Assembly (NCBI GenBank): GCA_903772945.1
Contig: CAICTM010000183.1
Location: 1 to 64,000, forward strand
Length of the DNA stretch: 64,000 nucleotides
Reading direction: 5' to 3'
Source of the DNA: Seminavis robusta
Lineage: Eukaryota > Bacillariophyta > Bacillariophyceae > Naviculales > Naviculaceae
Below are positions 44,471 through 55,394 of the stretch, in pieces. The translations under genes and the position numbers were made by a program. Numbering within the stretch: the first letter of the stretch is position 1; each line of letters begins with the position of its first letter. Below the pieces are notes generated by a model. That model was not told where the DNA came from and made no database searches. It saw only the letters and a program-made list of their open reading frames with translations.

Positions 44471-45170
44471 GGTAGATATTAACTGTTTTACTTGCTGGGT
44501 AGGGTGATGGACGAGGGGATATGGCTGGGTAGCTCTGAGTATTCAAAGAAGTGAGGGCAAGGATCGAGGCAGAGGGAGCGATGGGTTCAACGTGGTGGTG
44601 GGTGATCACTGTCAAGCGGAGTGCTTGCGTTTTAGTTGTCCGATCTCGGTAGGGTAGGAAGAGGAACTAGCACAGAAAATCCATCAATCAAAAGCTCTGA
44701 AGGTCCCTTGTTGTCTGACGTTATCGATAGTGGTGTCGGCCGCAGTGGCAGGTGGATGGCCCAAAACGTCTTCCAACCGATTGGGCAGGGACTTCAACAT
44801 GCATGCTTGCATTGTGTAGCCTTGGTACTGGTAAGTCACGAGTTATGTGCGTCAGTGACCACGGGACTCCACGTGGACCAGCATGGTCTGGCCTTGGACC
44901 GAGAAAAATGAGCCGACGATGAGACACAGTCCGGAAACAGAACAAAAATGGCAAAACAAAAATGGCGGGTGGTTCCTTCTAGCTAGAAACTCGAGGATTG
45001 AATCAACCTACTAACTACCGGTATCTCGTCTCTTTGGCTACCGGTATGGTGTTATCCTGCTAGCCTAGCAGCTAGCTAGTATCCAGAGAAATTAGGAGTG
45101 TCAGCAGCGGGCGCTCTGAATTTCCTTTCCATCCGTGCTTGCTGGTGGCCGAGGGTAGCATTTGCCTTGA
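44471..45170. other. Divergent intergenic region
   Basis: About 700 bp with ACCGGT at 45018 and 45042 and the GCTAGCTAG motif at 45071. No gene seen. Confidence 0.5.
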
Positions 45171-45191
45171 ATGAGAAGTATTTGGTTCCCC

Positions 45192-46064
45192 ATGGCGTCC
45201 TCTCTTCTGGTCACTACTCCAGATCTCACTCCTCCCGAGTACAAGAGTCAATGGAAACCTATAGTGGAAGATTCGGAAACCAAGAGTTACTCGTATTATT
45301 TGCCGTACTCGACAACCTCGACCACCAATAACTTTGCGACGCGGGAACAATTGGATCGTTGGTTTCATACCCTTTCCAGCTTGGAGGACGACGAGACAGC
45401 TTGGTCGGATGCCCACTACCAGGGAGAACTACTACTGCGCAAAACTGCCTGGGTTGTCCTGGACGACCGCTGTACCTGCGAATACGGATATTCCGATACC
45501 TGGCAACCCATTTCCAAATCTCAAGCCTTGCAACTTGTCGTGCAAGAAATTACCGCGGCCGTCACGGCATGTTGCGGCGGTTGTGCCACTAGCATCAATT
45601 CCTGCAATCTCAATTATTATCCCCAAGGAGGAGGTGTGGGATTTCACGCCGACGACGAATTTCTCTTTGACGGACGACGACGACCCACCCGCATCATTTC
45701 CTTGTCACTAGGGGCGGCACCCTCCAACAACTCGAGTAACAAGGATTGGGGCGCACGGAAATTCCTCATTCGACCACAAAAGGATACTCCCGAAGACGAC
45801 GTGCAAGATCAGTACCACGATGTCCAACACGAAATTATGTTGCGCCATGGAGATCTCTTGACCATGGAAGGCATGTTCCAGAATCATTATTTTCACTCGG
45901 TCTGGCCAGGGGATAGCAAAGCCTACCAGGATCATCATCCATGGACGCAAGGAGAACGCATCAATCTGACCTGGCGGACCATTGTACAGCATTTGGATGG
46001 ATCCAAAGAAGAATGTCGTGGTATCAAGTGTCCGCTGTCGACCACCAACAACCAACTTGGATGA
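45192..46064 (+). CDS. AlkB-type 2-oxoglutarate/Fe(II) dioxygenase
   Basis: About 290 residues from ATG 45192 (CCCCATGGCG); a further ATG at 45171 adds seven residues. Features of the AlkB family, closest in style to ALKBH2/3: SCNLNYYPQGGGVGFHADDE (NxYxxGxxxxxxHxDxE, giving the iron-binding His and Asp), RRPTRIISLSLGA (sheet leading to the substrate pocket), LLTMEGMFQNHYFHSVWP (second iron His), and ERINLTWRTIV (the Arg that binds 2-oxoglutarate). Such enzymes remove methyl groups from damaged DNA or RNA bases. No targeting peptide; nuclear or cytosolic. Single exon. A sequence-specific role (repair or RNA demethylation) cannot be told apart here. Confidence 0.88.
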   Translation: MASSLLVTTPDLTPPEYKSQWKPIVEDSETKSYSYYLPYSTTSTTNNFATREQLDRWFHTLSSLEDDETAWSDAHYQGELLLRKTAWVVLDDRCTCEYGYSDTWQPISKSQALQLVVQEITAAVTACCGGCATSINSCNLNYYPQGGGVGFHADDEFLFDGRRRPTRIISLSLGAAPSNNSSNKDWGARKFLIRPQKDTPEDDVQDQYHDVQHEIMLRHGDLLTMEGMFQNHYFHSVWPGDSKAYQDHHPWTQGERINLTWRTIVQHLDGSKEECRGIKCPLSTTNNQLG

Positions 46065-47953
46065 TGGGATTGCTGCCGAAAAAGACAACAACACGGCTTT
46101 GTTCCGTGTCCCTTTGGGCATGGGATCGCTCAGACGTGACAACAAGAGCTATCCAGCCATGTACCTGTTGCACTTCAACACGTTGTCCAGTCGTCAAAAA
46201 AATTCTTCGAGTTGCGTCTGGATGCGGGCTGGACCATCCATACGAAGAGGGCGAAGACCAAGCCCAAACACAATACATTTCGTTGTTCCGCGACATTTCG
46301 AAGTCGGCTTTATTGGATGATAACAGCTATCATCTTACATCGTAAACTCCAAATGAAATAATGCGACGCAGCGCCATCCAACCGGCTGAGGTGGAAGAAA
46401 ATAGACGATAGTCAAACAGGAATCTTAAAAAAAATTAGTTTGGCGTCTCCCTTTGAGAATTATCATTATTTAAAATAGTCTTCATAGTAGCGAGGCTATC
46501 TGGCTTGCTAGCTAGAGCTACAGTAGTACCGTAGCTGACACAGCAGTGGCATAAGATTTGAATCAACAGTGCCATCCGGAAAAAAGCAAGCGTGGAGAAA
46601 ACACAGGTAAACTGGCTTGCTATTTCTGTATTCTAAAGTAATCTTTCAAAAGTCGGTCCCTCAGTCTCAACCACAAGCTTGGCTACTAGAAACAACAAAA
46701 GAGAGTCTGCACTCAGCGTATACAGTTCTTCAAAAAATCATTGAAGAAGGGTTTTAGTTAGAACAAACACAAACATGCGTGGGAGTGATCTACCGTTCGG
46801 GAAACCATATTCGATTGAATCATTCGTCCATGGCACGTTGCTTCAGCCGACGGCCTCTTTGCTCCTGAAGCTTCTGCAAATGGCTCTCCCAGCTATTGGC
46901 GGTCCGAGCTCTATATTCTGTGGTTCCATCCTTGTTCTTGCCTCGGTCTTGATGCCCATGCTCAATGAAGCCACGAAGACCCCCGGCAGGACTGATGCAG
47001 GAAAGGAATTGCACACCATGACCAATGGTGCTTCCAAGGTAGGCCACAAGCAAGGATATCAAAGCGAGGGCCTTGTAGGCAGAGTTTTTGCATCCCGAGA
47101 GTATTCATGAGTATAATCTTCGGGTCGCAACCGACTTATCTTGATAAGCTTTTGGGCATGTTTCCGTGCCTGCTGTTGGGCGACCGCAAGAGATTGCATA
47201 CGGCGATCGATGGAGGTTACATCGCTGGGGTTTGGAGCGGAGGCGACCGATTGATCATTGTTTCAGCAGCTACCGTTCGATGTGCCTCCGTGGTTCTTGT
47301 GTTACTAGGATGAGCTACCGGCACCGGGACGATCGTGGCGCTCTTGATCTCTACCGCTACCGCAGTCTTCGCCCTTTGAACCCTTTCACACCTTCCTATC
47401 CTCCTTCTGTTGCCTTGTGCAGTCGGCCTGTAATCCTGGTTGTCCTGCTCCCACCTTGCCCTCATCCTCAGGAACCCATTCTCCCCCCAAAGTCCACTCT
47501 AACCACTGGTAACCGGAGCATGGCACCACAACCAGCTTGGTTCTGGTTCCTTGTCTCATATGCATAAGTATTTTAATGCACGGGCGAATAGTCGGCTAAA
47601 CATCCAAACATCCTGTAATTCCAGCGACATCTCCACCATCAACAGCTTCGCGTCCCCAACGGGCCAGCGCTCGACCGGGATCCACCCCGCCAATACCTGC
47701 AAAGTAGTGTGCCCAAAACCTCTACACTTGTAGTAGCTCAAAATTTCCATAATAATCTATAGAAACCCCCCCATCAACAAAGTTGCCTCCATATTCAAAA
47801 TGGTAAGCTTGGGGGTTAGCTATCACATACATGATGACCGTATGGGGAACTCTGCGTTTGCAATCCGAATAGCCAAGCAAAACCTGGTATACACAGCTCT
47901 ACCATCAGTGAGCGACCTTTCCCAGTGTAGGTAGACTATAAGCAAAGACATCA
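46065..47953. other. 1.9-kb gene-poor interval
   Basis: No convincing gene. A 111-residue plus-strand frame (46775-47110, MRGSDLPFGKPYSIES) and overlapping minus frames are of similar quality and unlike known families. GCTAGCTAG at 46508. Confidence 0.45.
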
Positions 47954-48655
47954 TTATCTTTCCTCGGTGTATAGATCCACGGTGTTGGAGGGGCAGCTAG
48001 TAGGTACCGGCATTGTTCTTGGATTGTAAGGCACGAAGGCGGTTTGTTTTGGGGCATATTCGCCTGGAGGGTCCACTTGCACTCGGGTCGGCTTATCGAC
48101 ATTGGTCAGATCCCCTGGCGGCGACATCGGTGCTGCGCTGGGGTAAGGCATAGTTGACCCACCCAAATTGGATAGATGGATCGGTAGTTGCATTCGCGGA
48201 GGCGGCTGCTTATCGACATAATATGCAAGGGGGGTATCGACATTGGTAAGATCCCCGGGCGGTGACTTTGGTCCTGGACGTGGAGTTAACCCAGCCAGAT
48301 CTCCGGGGGGCGACCTTGATTCTGCGAATGATGCGTAGCGAGGCTCATACACTTGTTTCTTCTCTGCTGGTGGCTTTTTTGCAGCAATTCGTCGAACGTA
48401 TTTCCTTTTCTTCCTCTTGTTCGGCGACGGTAGGACCTTGATGAAATGCTTCTGGGCATGCGATCTGACTTGATTAGGACTTCTTGTTTCGACCAGGGCG
48501 GAAATCATCTTCCACCTCCCCTTCATCCTGCCATACTTCTGGTAACCCTCCAAGAAGAGCTCATGTTCTTCTGGCTCCCAAGTTCCTGTCTTGTAGTATT
48601 CCAAATCGGACGCAGACGCTGCCGCTGCCGCATGGCTTCCAGTCGATTCCTGCAT
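47954..48655 (-). CDS. SHAQKHF-class MYB-related transcription factor
   Basis: 233 residues, single exon. One MYB repeat near the N-terminus: TGTWEPEEHELFLEGYQKYG, RWKMISALVETRSPNQVRSHAQKHF, i.e. the SHAQKYF-type (MYB1R / CCA1-like) repeat, in which SHAQK marks the third helix. A basic region follows (NKRKKRKYVRR), acting as a nuclear localisation signal. The C-terminal half is Pro-rich with a short motif SPPGDL repeated three times (twice as SPPGDLTNVD), possibly a regulatory or docking motif. SHAQKYF MYBs are common and expanded in diatoms, and regulate circadian and nutrient genes in plants. The target is unknown. Confidence 0.85.
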   Translation of the reverse strand: MQESTGSHAAAAASASDLEYYKTGTWEPEEHELFLEGYQKYGRMKGRWKMISALVETRSPNQVRSHAQKHFIKVLPSPNKRKKRKYVRRIAAKKPPAEKKQVYEPRYASFAESRSPPGDLAGLTPRPGPKSPPGDLTNVDTPLAYYVDKQPPPRMQLPIHLSNLGGSTMPYPSAAPMSPPGDLTNVDKPTRVQVDPPGEYAPKQTAFVPYNPRTMPVPTSCPSNTVDLYTEER

Positions 48656-50478
48656 ACTAGTAGTCCCGGGGATTGATCGATACTCGGAGTGAGTCCTCAG
48701 GGTCTGGCAAAGGAGGAGTGGTATTGAAGGTTTGTTTGTTGTGTTCAGAGATTACCACCAGGTACTAGTAGTGAGGGTCGGTGTGTCGGTACCTTCGCTC
48801 TGATCTGTTAGTGGTACTACTAGCTAGCTAGGCTACCAATACGGTATCGTCGCTACCGGTATGGGGCAAAGGTTCACGGGCCTTGACGAGACAGAACGGA
48901 TGCTGAGGAAGTCTTTACTTTTTTGAACCATCCAGCTTCCACAGAGCGCTTCCCAGCATGCTTGGAGGTTGGAGGTCTGGAGGTCACCCCCGATTGTCCT
49001 GCTTTCAAGAACAGGCTTTCCCTTGGGCTTCTTGCACCGCGGCAAGATACTTATTATTGCTATTAAAACACGTACTCGTACTTACCGGTATGCACATGGA
49101 TACGGATACCTTATTTTAAAAAGGGGACTGGCATCAAGAAAGTGAAAAGATATAAAGCTGAATGGTGCCACCTCTGCTTTTCAAAACTGAACCTCTTATT
49201 TCAAATCACCCACGGTCGGCGGTGAGACGTCCCCTTTACCGGGCAAGATTTCATTGCATCGCCGAATCCATTTCTTTAGTGTTTAGGTTAGATTCAATCA
49301 TTCCTCCTCCGGTTTTTAAGTTTTTTTCGAATCGTGCAAGTACCGTACTTGGCCGTACGATACCGTACGGGCGCCCTCTGTGGAGTCGAGTCGGTGGGGC
49401 ATGGCTCACGAAGAAGCCACAATGACGTAACAGGGGCTTAGTGTTAGCAATACCGGTACGTAGGTAAACATCTGCGGTGCTATGTGCGATAGTACGGTAC
49501 GTGGTATGGTACCGGCTTGAACCCGCGCATGGTGTCTTGATAGCGGTACGAGTATGCCACTTGGCTGCAGAGTACTAGTACGCTGTACCGCATGATAAGT
49601 CAGCGGGAGCTGCGATACCTCGGCAGAAAGACAGATAGAAGAAGGAGGATCATGTTCGAGATTGCACCCATCTTTCAAGCCAGCCCTGGCGACAACACCC
49701 GACTACGTCGTGTGTTGCCGCCCGGTATCATTCATTCCCTCATTGCAACCTTCTTTATTAAGCTAGCCCTGGCGACAACACCCGACTACGTCGTGTGTTG
49801 CCGCCCGCTACTCTATAATTTACCAGCTGCCATTCCCTTATTGTAACTCTAACCTTTACAACTCCTGCTGGCTTATTGTGCTCCTGTGCTGATTGCACTA
49901 ACCTTAAATATTAATGATTTATTCCTACCCCTAACTTGTATTGAACCATCAATGTTCAGTTTTGTTGGCTTATGACTATCTCTATCCTTCTACTTTGGCT
50001 TCACCGGAATACGAATAGGAAATAGGAAATAGGAAATAGCATTAAAGGGGTTGAGAACTCAGGCAGTTTACCTGCCGAGGTTAAAGGGGGAGGATACCGC
50101 TAAAAAAAAACTGGCACAAACTCTTCTACTATTCGTAGCCAGTGCGGTACTCTAATATCTGTTGAGCATCGAGTCCAGTCGGTTGCCCCCACCAGATATT
50201 ATCCAAGCTCTCTCTAGCTAGCTCTTGTTGTTGTTGTATTTTTGCAACAAACTGAGGACCAAAAACAGGGGCAGAATGGTTCGACATGCGGGATCCACAG
50301 ATAAAAGAGCTGCTCTCTTGTTCATGGAGTTTTTTTGCTATCTAGTGCGCTTCGGTACTGGGCAAGGGTCACAATCATCTGCAAGAGGGAGTTTGTAGTC
50401 ATGAATTGTCAAGCAGGCACCACTTCTAGCTAGAGCTAGGTAATGTGGGCTCAGATATCGTTTTGTAATTCTGGCAAC
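48656..50478. other. 1.8-kb gene-poor interval
   Basis: Contains ACCGGT palindromes (48854, 49085, 49453, 49510), GCTAGCTAG (48821, 50216) and a pair of direct repeats (49682-49807). A GGAAATA microsatellite sits near 50018-50038. No gene seen. Confidence 0.5.
49682..49807. repeat. 43-bp direct repeat, period 83 bp
   Basis: Two identical copies of a 43-base unit opening AGCCCTGGCGACAACACCCG and ending TGTTGCCGCCCG, starting at 49682 and 49765. The copies share an inner ACTACGTCGTGT sequence. The spacer is 40 bp. Confidence 0.9.
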
Positions 50479-51198
50479 CTAAGAAGATTGTTTTTTTTTC
50501 AACCCGAGTCGTTGGACTACGCTATCCAGTACTGTGTTTGTGTCGTGTGCAGCGACTATTCGGATTGCCATCTCCCCTTGTTCTTCTACGCCAGGCTCAA
50601 AGCCACGTTGCACCATGGAAAGTTCTCTGAGAACAGCTTCCTCGCTCCCATCGGGCTTGCCATGGGATTTCCAAAACTCTTCCAAACTCTTGCCTTGCGA
50701 TTTCGCCACCTCTTTTGTTTGTTCCAGTTTGCGTCTGGGTGCTGCTTTTTCGGCATCGTACAAGACCACAAATTGGATCTGTTTCCCCGTCAAGGACAGC
50801 AGTCGCTCTTCGATCCATTGGCGAACCGAACGCGGGTAGACGGCAAAACTGACGGCGAATCGGATGGGATTTGGTTGCTTCGACACGGCTTGAGCTACCG
50901 CTTGGACCAAACACTCCATGGAATCAGCCCAATCCTCTACTGGGACTAGTGCACCCGTAAACAATGCCCCAAAGTTCTCGGACACCAGCGACCACTTTTG
51001 CTTGAGTTCTTCTGGTCGGTCTGTGTGTTGCTTGTAGATGCCTGCGTCGGCAATGGGATCGCCACCTTGGTAGAAGACGTCTCCATCAAAATGCACAAAA
51101 CCATAGTGGTCGGACAAATTGGTACCAAGTGTCGTTTTCCCAGCTCCACTCTGACCACTGATCCACAGGAAAACAGCTTCGCTTGTGGTTGTTGTCAT
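50479..51198 (-). CDS. P-loop kinase-like protein
   Basis: 239 residues. Walker A ISGQSGAGKTTLGTNLSDHY lies at the start, followed by FVHFDGDVFYQGGDP, a pattern seen in gluconate/shikimate-type or adenylyl-type small-molecule kinases (NMP-kinase fold). The substrate lid contains FAVSFAVYPRSVRQWIEERL. Near the end KLEQTKEVAKSQGKSLEEFW suggests helices. It probably phosphorylates a small metabolite, but the family cannot be fixed by eye. Single exon; no targeting signal. Confidence 0.7.
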   Translation of the reverse strand: MTTTTSEAVFLWISGQSGAGKTTLGTNLSDHYGFVHFDGDVFYQGGDPIADAGIYKQHTDRPEELKQKWSLVSENFGALFTGALVPVEDWADSMECLVQAVAQAVSKQPNPIRFAVSFAVYPRSVRQWIEERLLSLTGKQIQFVVLYDAEKAAPRRKLEQTKEVAKSQGKSLEEFWKSHGKPDGSEEAVLRELSMVQRGFEPGVEEQGEMAIRIVAAHDTNTVLDSVVQRLGLKKKQSS

Positions 51199-51852
51199 GA
51201 TTGATGGATAGAAACAGTGTAGTACTCCTTTACTCTGTAGTACTCCTTTACTCTGAATTTTTTTATCTTTGATTGCGAGTGATGTCTACTCAGCTCCTCA
51301 GTCGTTCGCGTTTCATCGAGAGCACCTCTGCAAAGATTTTCTTCTTCAGTTGTCGGAAGCAGGAAAGATCTTCGCCACGTCACATACATCGTCTACTTGT
51401 ACTAAGACTGATTAGGGTTAGAAGCTTTTTCAAGGGGGTTCGACAGCCATGCCCTCGGAAATAAGATTGACCTTGACAGACGCCTTTGAACTCAGATGAG
51501 GCGATACCGGTAGAAGTTTGGGTATCATGCAGAGTTCGCCAATGTAGAACCTCCAGAATATTTAACAACGACACCAGCCCAACTGCATGTATGTACTAGA
51601 GCTACCAGGTATGATAGCTAGAACAAATATCAACCATCGGCGTCAAGCGTTGAAATGGCCGAACTCAAACCTGCACAAGATTGAAGAAACAAACGAACAA
51701 ATAAACGCTGCAACTGCGGCTATAGCGTGCATTCAGTTCTGAGACATTAAAAAGTGCGGGGTTAAATTTTTTCGTAGTCTAGCTAGTTGATTGAAATAAA
51801 TAGTTGACGGTCAAACCTCACAGCACAAGAAAGGTTCCCAGTACCAAAACTT
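51199..51852. other. Intergenic, nothing recognised
   Basis: About 650 bp with a duplicated TAGTACTCCTTTACTCTG (18 bp twice in tandem at 51220-51256). No gene. Confidence 0.5.
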
Positions 51853-52619
51853 CTACAACTGTTTGCGTGCATTGTCTTCTTCTGGGTTCCCTGAAATGCA
51901 AACCAGATTGATGCAGTATCTGTACCCTTGACCATCCGGTAGATTATGGCCTAAGTGTGTACCTGGTCGCATCAGAAATAGTAGCAAGAGAATGAGTACC
52001 AAAGCAGGCATTTCGTTGCGATCCATGCATGTATTGTATCCGCGCGAAGAAAACGTACCATCCGCCGAAACCGTCTCTCCATCTTCTAGGACTCGCACAT
52101 TTTCCCAAACGACTTCTTGATTGCGGAAACTGGGCCAACCGTGTTTTCGACTCTCGGCGACAAAATCCTCCCACGTTCGCCCAATCGGTGCTCGGAAAAT
52201 GGGTTTTCCCGTATTGCTGTCATAGAATTCCACTGGATGTTTCTCATCTGGAGTCCCATTGGCGGTCGCTTCGTCCATGAACGACGTGGTCAACCAGTAC
52301 CCGGAACGTTCAGCATAATGTCTGTGAAGAAGAGAGATGACTGAGAAAAAGACACTACAGACTGACCTCCTTGCCAATTGAATCACACTCACCTGTTAAA
52401 GTTTGCAATACGATCGGCCGTTTTGGTGTCACATCCCCACCGAAGTGGATTCTGCACGGGTGTCTCCGATGTTCCGTGGGCCTTTTTTCGCATGATGGAT
52501 TCATCGCCAGGCACACAGGGGTCTTCGCAACCTGCATTCCGACGAATTCTGCCAAGCCACGAAGCCCGCACGGAATGACACAGGGCCACCAACACCAACA
52601 ACTGCAATGGGAATCTCAT
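51853..52619 (-). CDS. Secreted MsrB-like methionine sulfoxide reductase
   Basis: Three exons on minus: 52619-52393, 52321-52059 and 51962-51853; 600 nt, 199 residues. Signal peptide MRFPLQLLVLVALCHSVRA. The second exon has FYDSNTGKPIFRAP and FVAESRKHGWPSFRN (the GWPSF motif of MsrB). The third gives HLGHNLPDGQGYRYCINLVC, where RYCIN holds the catalytic cysteine. MsrB reduces methionine-R-sulfoxide in proteins. The two CxxC zinc pairs of classical MsrB are not seen, so this is the zinc-free form. It acts in the secretory pathway or outside the cell. The second intron (51963-52058, 96 nt) has no stop and keeps frame if retained. Confidence 0.82.
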
Positions 52620-53219
52620 TTTTTTTTTCTTTCTTGCTTTGTGTGATGTGTTTATGGAGGTTGGCAACCTTGAATGATTGGGAACGAAGGTTGCTCGAGT
52701 GGTTTCTGTTTCGTTGTTTGTGTTGTGTTCTTCGCTCAGGCTGTTGGAGTGAATCAGCCCCGAAGCTGACAGAGCTGCTGAAAGGCAAAGAGACCGGGGA
52801 GGCAGACTTCAACTCCAGCCAACTCCACCACAAAAACGTCCAAGAAGCGCACTTTTGGGCCACTTTGGCTCGGAGACGACCTGACGGGCGAACATCTACG
52901 ATGTATTGTATCCTATCTAGCCAGCTAGTGCAATCGCCAACACTGGCATTGCCTCGGTCTAGCTATGATCTGCAATCTCCTGGTCGTAGGTTGATCGGTT
53001 CAGGACTCTTCCCATACGGTAGATGTGGCTTGGAGCTAAACCGTTGGGGCCCTCGAAAACCTTGACAAGCATTGGCGTTCTAGCTAGAGTAGCTAGCTAG
53101 TCGTGGAGGATTAGATTGACCATGGACAGGATTGACCTTGGACATAAGTAGATACATTAGAACAAAATATATATACTAGTTTAGCCCACATCCAGCTAAT
53201 ACAAGATGCCACAGATAGC
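52620..53219. other. Intergenic, nothing recognised
   Basis: 600 bp upstream of the MsrB-like gene and downstream of the HAD-GT gene. GCTAGCTAG at 53093. The MsrB promoter should lie here. Confidence 0.5.
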
Positions 53220-55394
53220 TCATCCACTGAGTCCATCGTACACGGAGTCCAGAGTCATCAGCTTGTGTGCTATGGCCTCCTTCTCACTGATCTGGTTTGG
53301 AGCTGAATGGGCTGCACCTGCAACTAAAGCATCGCGCAGACCACCCGCATTGGTAGTAAATGCCACCATGCGATCCTTCAGCTCCTTGGCGGCGTCGGAT
53401 GACACTGTGAGATCCACATGAGGGAGATCCTCCCGGTTTTGCCACCACGAAGATTGTGGAGTGGCAACAGCAATAACAGGAGTATGGCAGCTCAAGGCAT
53501 CAGTGACAACACGTGCAAGTGTCTCAATCACACCTCCAACAAAGAGCATGGCATCCGATGCCTGTAGCAAAGTCCCCACTTCGGATTGTTCAAGGGTACC
53601 CATGTAGAAAATATTTTTCGGATGTTCTCGCACGTAGTGCTGCAACACACTTAGCTCACCCTGATCCGGGCCAGCCACTGCCAAGCATGTGTTCTGCCAA
53701 CTGCCGTTGTCTTTCAACAGTCTTGCCATGGCATCAAGGATTTCGCGAATATGTTTCTCCTTTGCTAGTCGTCCCACCCATGTGAAAGTTACCTCACAAT
53801 GTGACCCAATGATTGTGGACGGACTGAAGTTCTGTGACCTGGTAGTGGCGCACATATTTGGCACACCTGCAGGCGCAATTTGAACCGGTCCCTTGTACCC
53901 AGTCTCATCACGAAGGTGCTTCTCCTGTTGTTCTGAGATTACTAGAACTGTGTTTGCGTATTTGAGCATTTCCTTGTGCAGCCAGTGAAGTGCCCGTTGA
54001 ACCAACGGGAGACCCGTCCACGGATTGAACATTGGTATCAAATCGACAAGGTTCGTGTGAATGTCATACACCAACGCAGCTCCTAATTCACGGGCTTCAT
54101 AATGTCCCGGTGCGATCATCATCATATCAGCCATGAGGACGATGGGATCCGGAATCAGAATAACATCCGCACCAAAGATAAGAATGTGTTGCCGCATTTC
54201 ATTTCGAAAGGCCCGTGGATCAAAGGCGGCAAGGCCACCTCGATCTAATTCATTGCTTTTCTGAACCGGGAGGCGCAGAATTTCCAAGGAGCCAGTGCCA
54301 TTGTTTGGAAACGCAATGGGGACCACTTCATCCCTGAGAAGAGGCTCCACCACAAGGACATTGGTCCCACGAGCCAATGCGCCTGCAATGAGTTGACGGT
54401 AGGCAACAATTGACCCTGACACGGTTTGGACATATGTGAGTGGTTCCGAAGATATCACACAGAGTCGCTGCATTGTAGAGCCCTTGTTGTGGGTAACTCC
54501 TGGTGTTTCTGGGGCAGAGTACAGTTCTGGTTGGGCGGTGAAAGCTCTCAGAGCAGACGCAGCCATGAGAGATAGTACCAAGAACATCTTGAGCCATTGG
54601 TGGCCACGGCGATCACCCTTCCTTGGGTTGCCCGCGTGATCAGATGACACTTTTCCTGTTTCTGGAAGCTGTAGAAATTTCATTTCCCACTGCTCCTCTT
54701 GGGCAATTTGTTGCAACTTCGGGGTCGGATTAATAGCCACAGGATTCCCTACACTTTGAAGGAAGGCCAGGTCCTCGTGATGGTCAGAATAGGCCCATGA
54801 ACTTGAAAGATCAATGCTGCATTCTTCAGCTAGCTCCTGGATGGCCTTGGCCTTTTCTACACCACAAAGGATGCTACCAGCCGGCCTTCCCGTACAAATT
54901 CCATGTTGGTCACATTGGATGGAAGTTGCAAGCCAGGCATCTACGTTGAAATCTTCGGCGAAAGGCTTCAAGAGGTGTTCACTGGTAGCCGATACTATAA
55001 TAATCATGTGCCCCTTTCTTCGATGATCATTCAATATTTCAATCATTTCTCTGTAGACCATCAGTTTGATTCTCTTGTGGTAGAGCCACCGTGCGCTTTC
55101 AATGAGGCTTGTATGGCGAATGCCTCGGTAGGACGAAAGGTACATCCTGCCTAGGAGATCCGCATTGGCCCAGCCTCTGTTGACAATGGGTTCAAGCATG
55201 AAGCATCCCAAGAGCCCGGCAATGACGCAAGGGTTTGTCAAATGACGAGCAAGAAGCACATCTTGCCCTTCCAACAACTGGCTGTCTTTGGCCACCAAGG
55301 TCTTGTCAAAATCAAAGAATGCTGCGGCTGCTCCTTTTTGGTGGTCGGCAGAAGTTGTTGCTGTTGCTACTCCCACACCTTGGTGATTGCACAT
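53220..55394 (-). CDS. HAD phosphatase / glycosyltransferase fusion
   Basis: 724 residues, one exon. N-terminal HAD subfamily IB domain: FFDFDKTL with nucleophile Asp28 and acid Asp30, then IIIVSATSEHLLKPF, GRPAGSILCGVEKAKAI with its lysine, and YSDHHEDLAFLQSVGNPVAI, all catalytic motifs present. A membrane helix (about 267-286, FLVLSLMAASALRAF) separates it from a GT4-like glycosyltransferase (about 305-710) with TFTWVGRLAKEKHIREILDAM and GGVIETLARVVTDALSCHTP. The upstream GT4 glutamate is weak (VGGVIE). The phosphatase-TM-transferase order suggests one protein that dephosphorylates and glycosylates a lipid or sugar intermediate at a membrane, as in two-step glycolipid synthesis, but the substrate is unknown. 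A paralogue starts at 63796 in the opposite orientation. Confidence 0.78.
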   Translation of the reverse strand: MCNHQGVGVATATTSADHQKGAAAAFFDFDKTLVAKDSQLLEGQDVLLARHLTNPCVIAGLLGCFMLEPIVNRGWANADLLGRMYLSSYRGIRHTSLIESARWLYHKRIKLMVYREMIEILNDHRRKGHMIIIVSATSEHLLKPFAEDFNVDAWLATSIQCDQHGICTGRPAGSILCGVEKAKAIQELAEECSIDLSSSWAYSDHHEDLAFLQSVGNPVAINPTPKLQQIAQEEQWEMKFLQLPETGKVSSDHAGNPRKGDRRGHQWLKMFLVLSLMAASALRAFTAQPELYSAPETPGVTHNKGSTMQRLCVISSEPLTYVQTVSGSIVAYRQLIAGALARGTNVLVVEPLLRDEVVPIAFPNNGTGSLEILRLPVQKSNELDRGGLAAFDPRAFRNEMRQHILIFGADVILIPDPIVLMADMMMIAPGHYEARELGAALVYDIHTNLVDLIPMFNPWTGLPLVQRALHWLHKEMLKYANTVLVISEQQEKHLRDETGYKGPVQIAPAGVPNMCATTRSQNFSPSTIIGSHCEVTFTWVGRLAKEKHIREILDAMARLLKDNGSWQNTCLAVAGPDQGELSVLQHYVREHPKNIFYMGTLEQSEVGTLLQASDAMLFVGGVIETLARVVTDALSCHTPVIAVATPQSSWWQNREDLPHVDLTVSSDAAKELKDRMVAFTTNAGGLRDALVAGAAHSAPNQISEKEAIAHKLMTLDSVYDGLSG

